A stretch of DNA of 7,897 nucleotides from an uncultured Oscillospiraceae bacterium (lineage in GTDB: Bacteria > Bacillota > Clostridia > Oscillospirales > Oscillospiraceae). A model generated the notes under the pieces. That model was given only the letters and a program-made list of their open reading frames with translations, made no database searches and was not told the DNA's origin. Each line of letters starts with the position of its first letter. Positions within the stretch are counted from its first letter, which is position 1. This document shows positions 6,367-7,897 of the stretch, one piece after another. Position numbers and translations under genes: made by a program. The DNA lies in the NCBI GenBank assembly GCA_934572365.1, contig CAKTKX010000060.1, positions 1 to 7,897 of the forward strand, given 5' to 3'.

Positions 6367-7160
6367 CCCGTCACCTCCCGGCAGACGATCACCGCGCCCT
6401 GAGACCCCCGCTCTCCGCCGGTCGCCCGGTGAGACCAGAAGCGGTCACAGCTGCACACGGTGCAGTCATCACTGATGTCAATATGTTCCACGCCGCAGCG
6501 GCGCAGAACCATGGCGTTGATCTGCTTTAAGTCCAGATGGTATTTTTCGCCCCGTTTTTCGATGTAGGCGTCCACCTCCGCACCGAAGGCGGCGCGCATG
6601 GCCTCGGGGACATCGGCGTCCGTCTCAAAATGGCACATGCCAATGTTGGGGCCGACGGCGGCGCGGATGTTCTCCGGCTTCGCGCCGAAATTCTCCTCCA
6701 TGGCGCGCACCACCTTTGCGCCGATGGCCTGGGCAGTTCCCCGCCAACCGGCATGCGCCGCGCCCACTGCCCCGGTCACGGGGTCGAAAAACAGCAGCGG
6801 CGTGCAGTCGGCGGTAAACACCAGCAGCGCAACGCCGGGGGTGTTCGTCACCAGGGCGTCGCACTTGGGATAATCCCGGTGGCACAGGCCGATATGGTCT
6901 TTCTCCGTCACCACCCGGACGATGTCCGAATGGATCTGCAGGGTCATCACCAGTTTTTCCGGGTCAAACCCAACGGCACGGCCAAGGCGGTGGAGGTTTT
7001 CCTCCACGTTTTCCAGAGAGTCCCCCCGGCCTACGGCCAGATTCAGGCTGCTCTGGGTGCCGGTGCTGACGCCGCCTAAGCGGGTGGTGAACCCGTGGGG
7101 GACGGAGATGCCGTCGGCGGTCAGGTATTCCAGTGTATCATATTTCTGTGTTCGTATCAT
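6363..7160 (-). CDS. pgeF: Peptidoglycan editing factor PgeF (YfiH/YlmD, laccase-domain family)
   Basis: This cytoplasmic enzyme belongs to the DUF152 / Cu-oxidase_4 family. The Escherichia coli member removes peptidoglycan precursors that carry L-Ser instead of L-Ala at stem position 1; relatives, including mammalian LACC1/FAMIN, have purine nucleoside phosphorylase and adenosine deaminase activity. The 265-residue length is normal. The predicted zinc ligands are all present: His77 in LQIHSD, Cys119 in TADCTP and His136 in AAHAGWRGT. PHGFTTRLGGVSTG (21-34), CDALVTN (100-106), GPNIGMCHFE (170-179) and the late WSHRATGGERGSQGA are further landmarks. The start ATG at 7160 gives the usual N-terminus, though only a weak GACGAGA precedes it. 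It follows secA by 56 bases containing a hairpin and overlaps the SBP gene by four bases, so secA-pgeF-SBP is probably one transcript. Confidence 0.96.
   Translation of the reverse strand: MIRTQKYDTLEYLTADGISVPHGFTTRLGGVSTGTQSSLNLAVGRGDSLENVEENLHRLGRAVGFDPEKLVMTLQIHSDIVRVVTEKDHIGLCHRDYPKCDALVTNTPGVALLVFTADCTPLLFFDPVTGAVGAAHAGWRGTAQAIGAKVVRAMEENFGAKPENIRAAVGPNIGMCHFETDADVPEAMRAAFGAEVDAYIEKRGEKYHLDLKQINAMVLRRCGVEHIDISDDCTVCSCDRFWSHRATGGERGSQGAVIVCREVTG
6374..6378 (-). promoter_or_regulatory. Ribosome binding site of the SBP gene, inside pgeF
   Basis: GGAGG on the minus strand lies in the last codons of pgeF, 7 bases before the SBP ATG at 6366. It supports that start and coupling across the ATGA overlap. 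Confidence 0.85.
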
Positions 7161-7178
7161 AATCTCGTCTTTGCGCGT

Positions 7179-7209
7179 CGGAAGTAAGGCGTAAAGCGCC
7201 TTACTTCCG
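7179..7209. repeat. Perfect 13-bp inverted repeat between secA and pgeF
   Basis: Arms CGGAAGTAAGGCG (7179-7191) and CGCCTTACTTCCG (7197-7209) match perfectly around a 5-base loop. It begins 7 bases past the secA stop. On the minus strand, the coding one, the stem is followed by ACGCGCAAAGACG with no U tract; on the + strand GATTTTC follows. It therefore looks like a terminator only on the strand with no gene. On the coding strand it may act as an mRNA processing or stability element, or a partial terminator, before pgeF. Confidence 0.8.
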
Positions 7210-7216
7210 GATTTTC

Positions 7217-7897
<681 letters not shown>

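Overview
The window looks like chromosome from a GC-rich anaerobic Firmicute, most likely a clostridial gut bacterium of the Oscillospiraceae/Ruminococcaceae type. This rests on three lipoproteins with short Gram-positive-style signal peptides and lipoboxes, a DUF3048 (YerB-like) protein with a Thr/Pro/Glu-rich linker, a SecA with a zinc-binding SEC-C tail, strong GGAGG ribosome binding sites, and generally high GC. The organism assignment is an inference.

Layout from left to right. A P1-family (DmpA-like) aminopeptidase on the + strand is cut by the left edge and ends at 972. A symmetric hairpin with A and T tracts (1020-1067) separates it from the convergent minus-strand genes. The rest of the window is coded on the minus strand. 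In transcription order (right to left) it reads: secA (3' part only), pgeF, an oligopeptide-type ABC substrate-binding lipoprotein, and a DUF3048 lipoprotein. A strong hairpin terminator (3570-3604) closes that probable operon. Next comes gap (glyceraldehyde-3-phosphate dehydrogenase) with its own near-consensus promoter and a structured leader, followed by hairpins. Last is an uncharacterised lipoprotein gene of visibly lower GC.

The secA-pgeF-SBP-DUF3048 group has a cell-envelope theme: protein export, quality control of peptidoglycan precursors, a solute-binding lipoprotein, and a surface lipoprotein of unknown role. pgeF and the SBP gene are joined by an ATGA overlap. gap is a separate housekeeping unit of central glycolysis. 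No intergenic stretch exceeds about 240 bases. I see no tRNA, rRNA, insertion sequence, CRISPR array or phage gene.

I found no convincing undescribed multi-gene system. The items most worth a second look are the low-GC, cysteine-rich orphan lipoprotein, the architecture of the gap promoter and leader, and the long hairpins at 2268-2308 and 7179-7209, which lack a good U tract on the coding strand.
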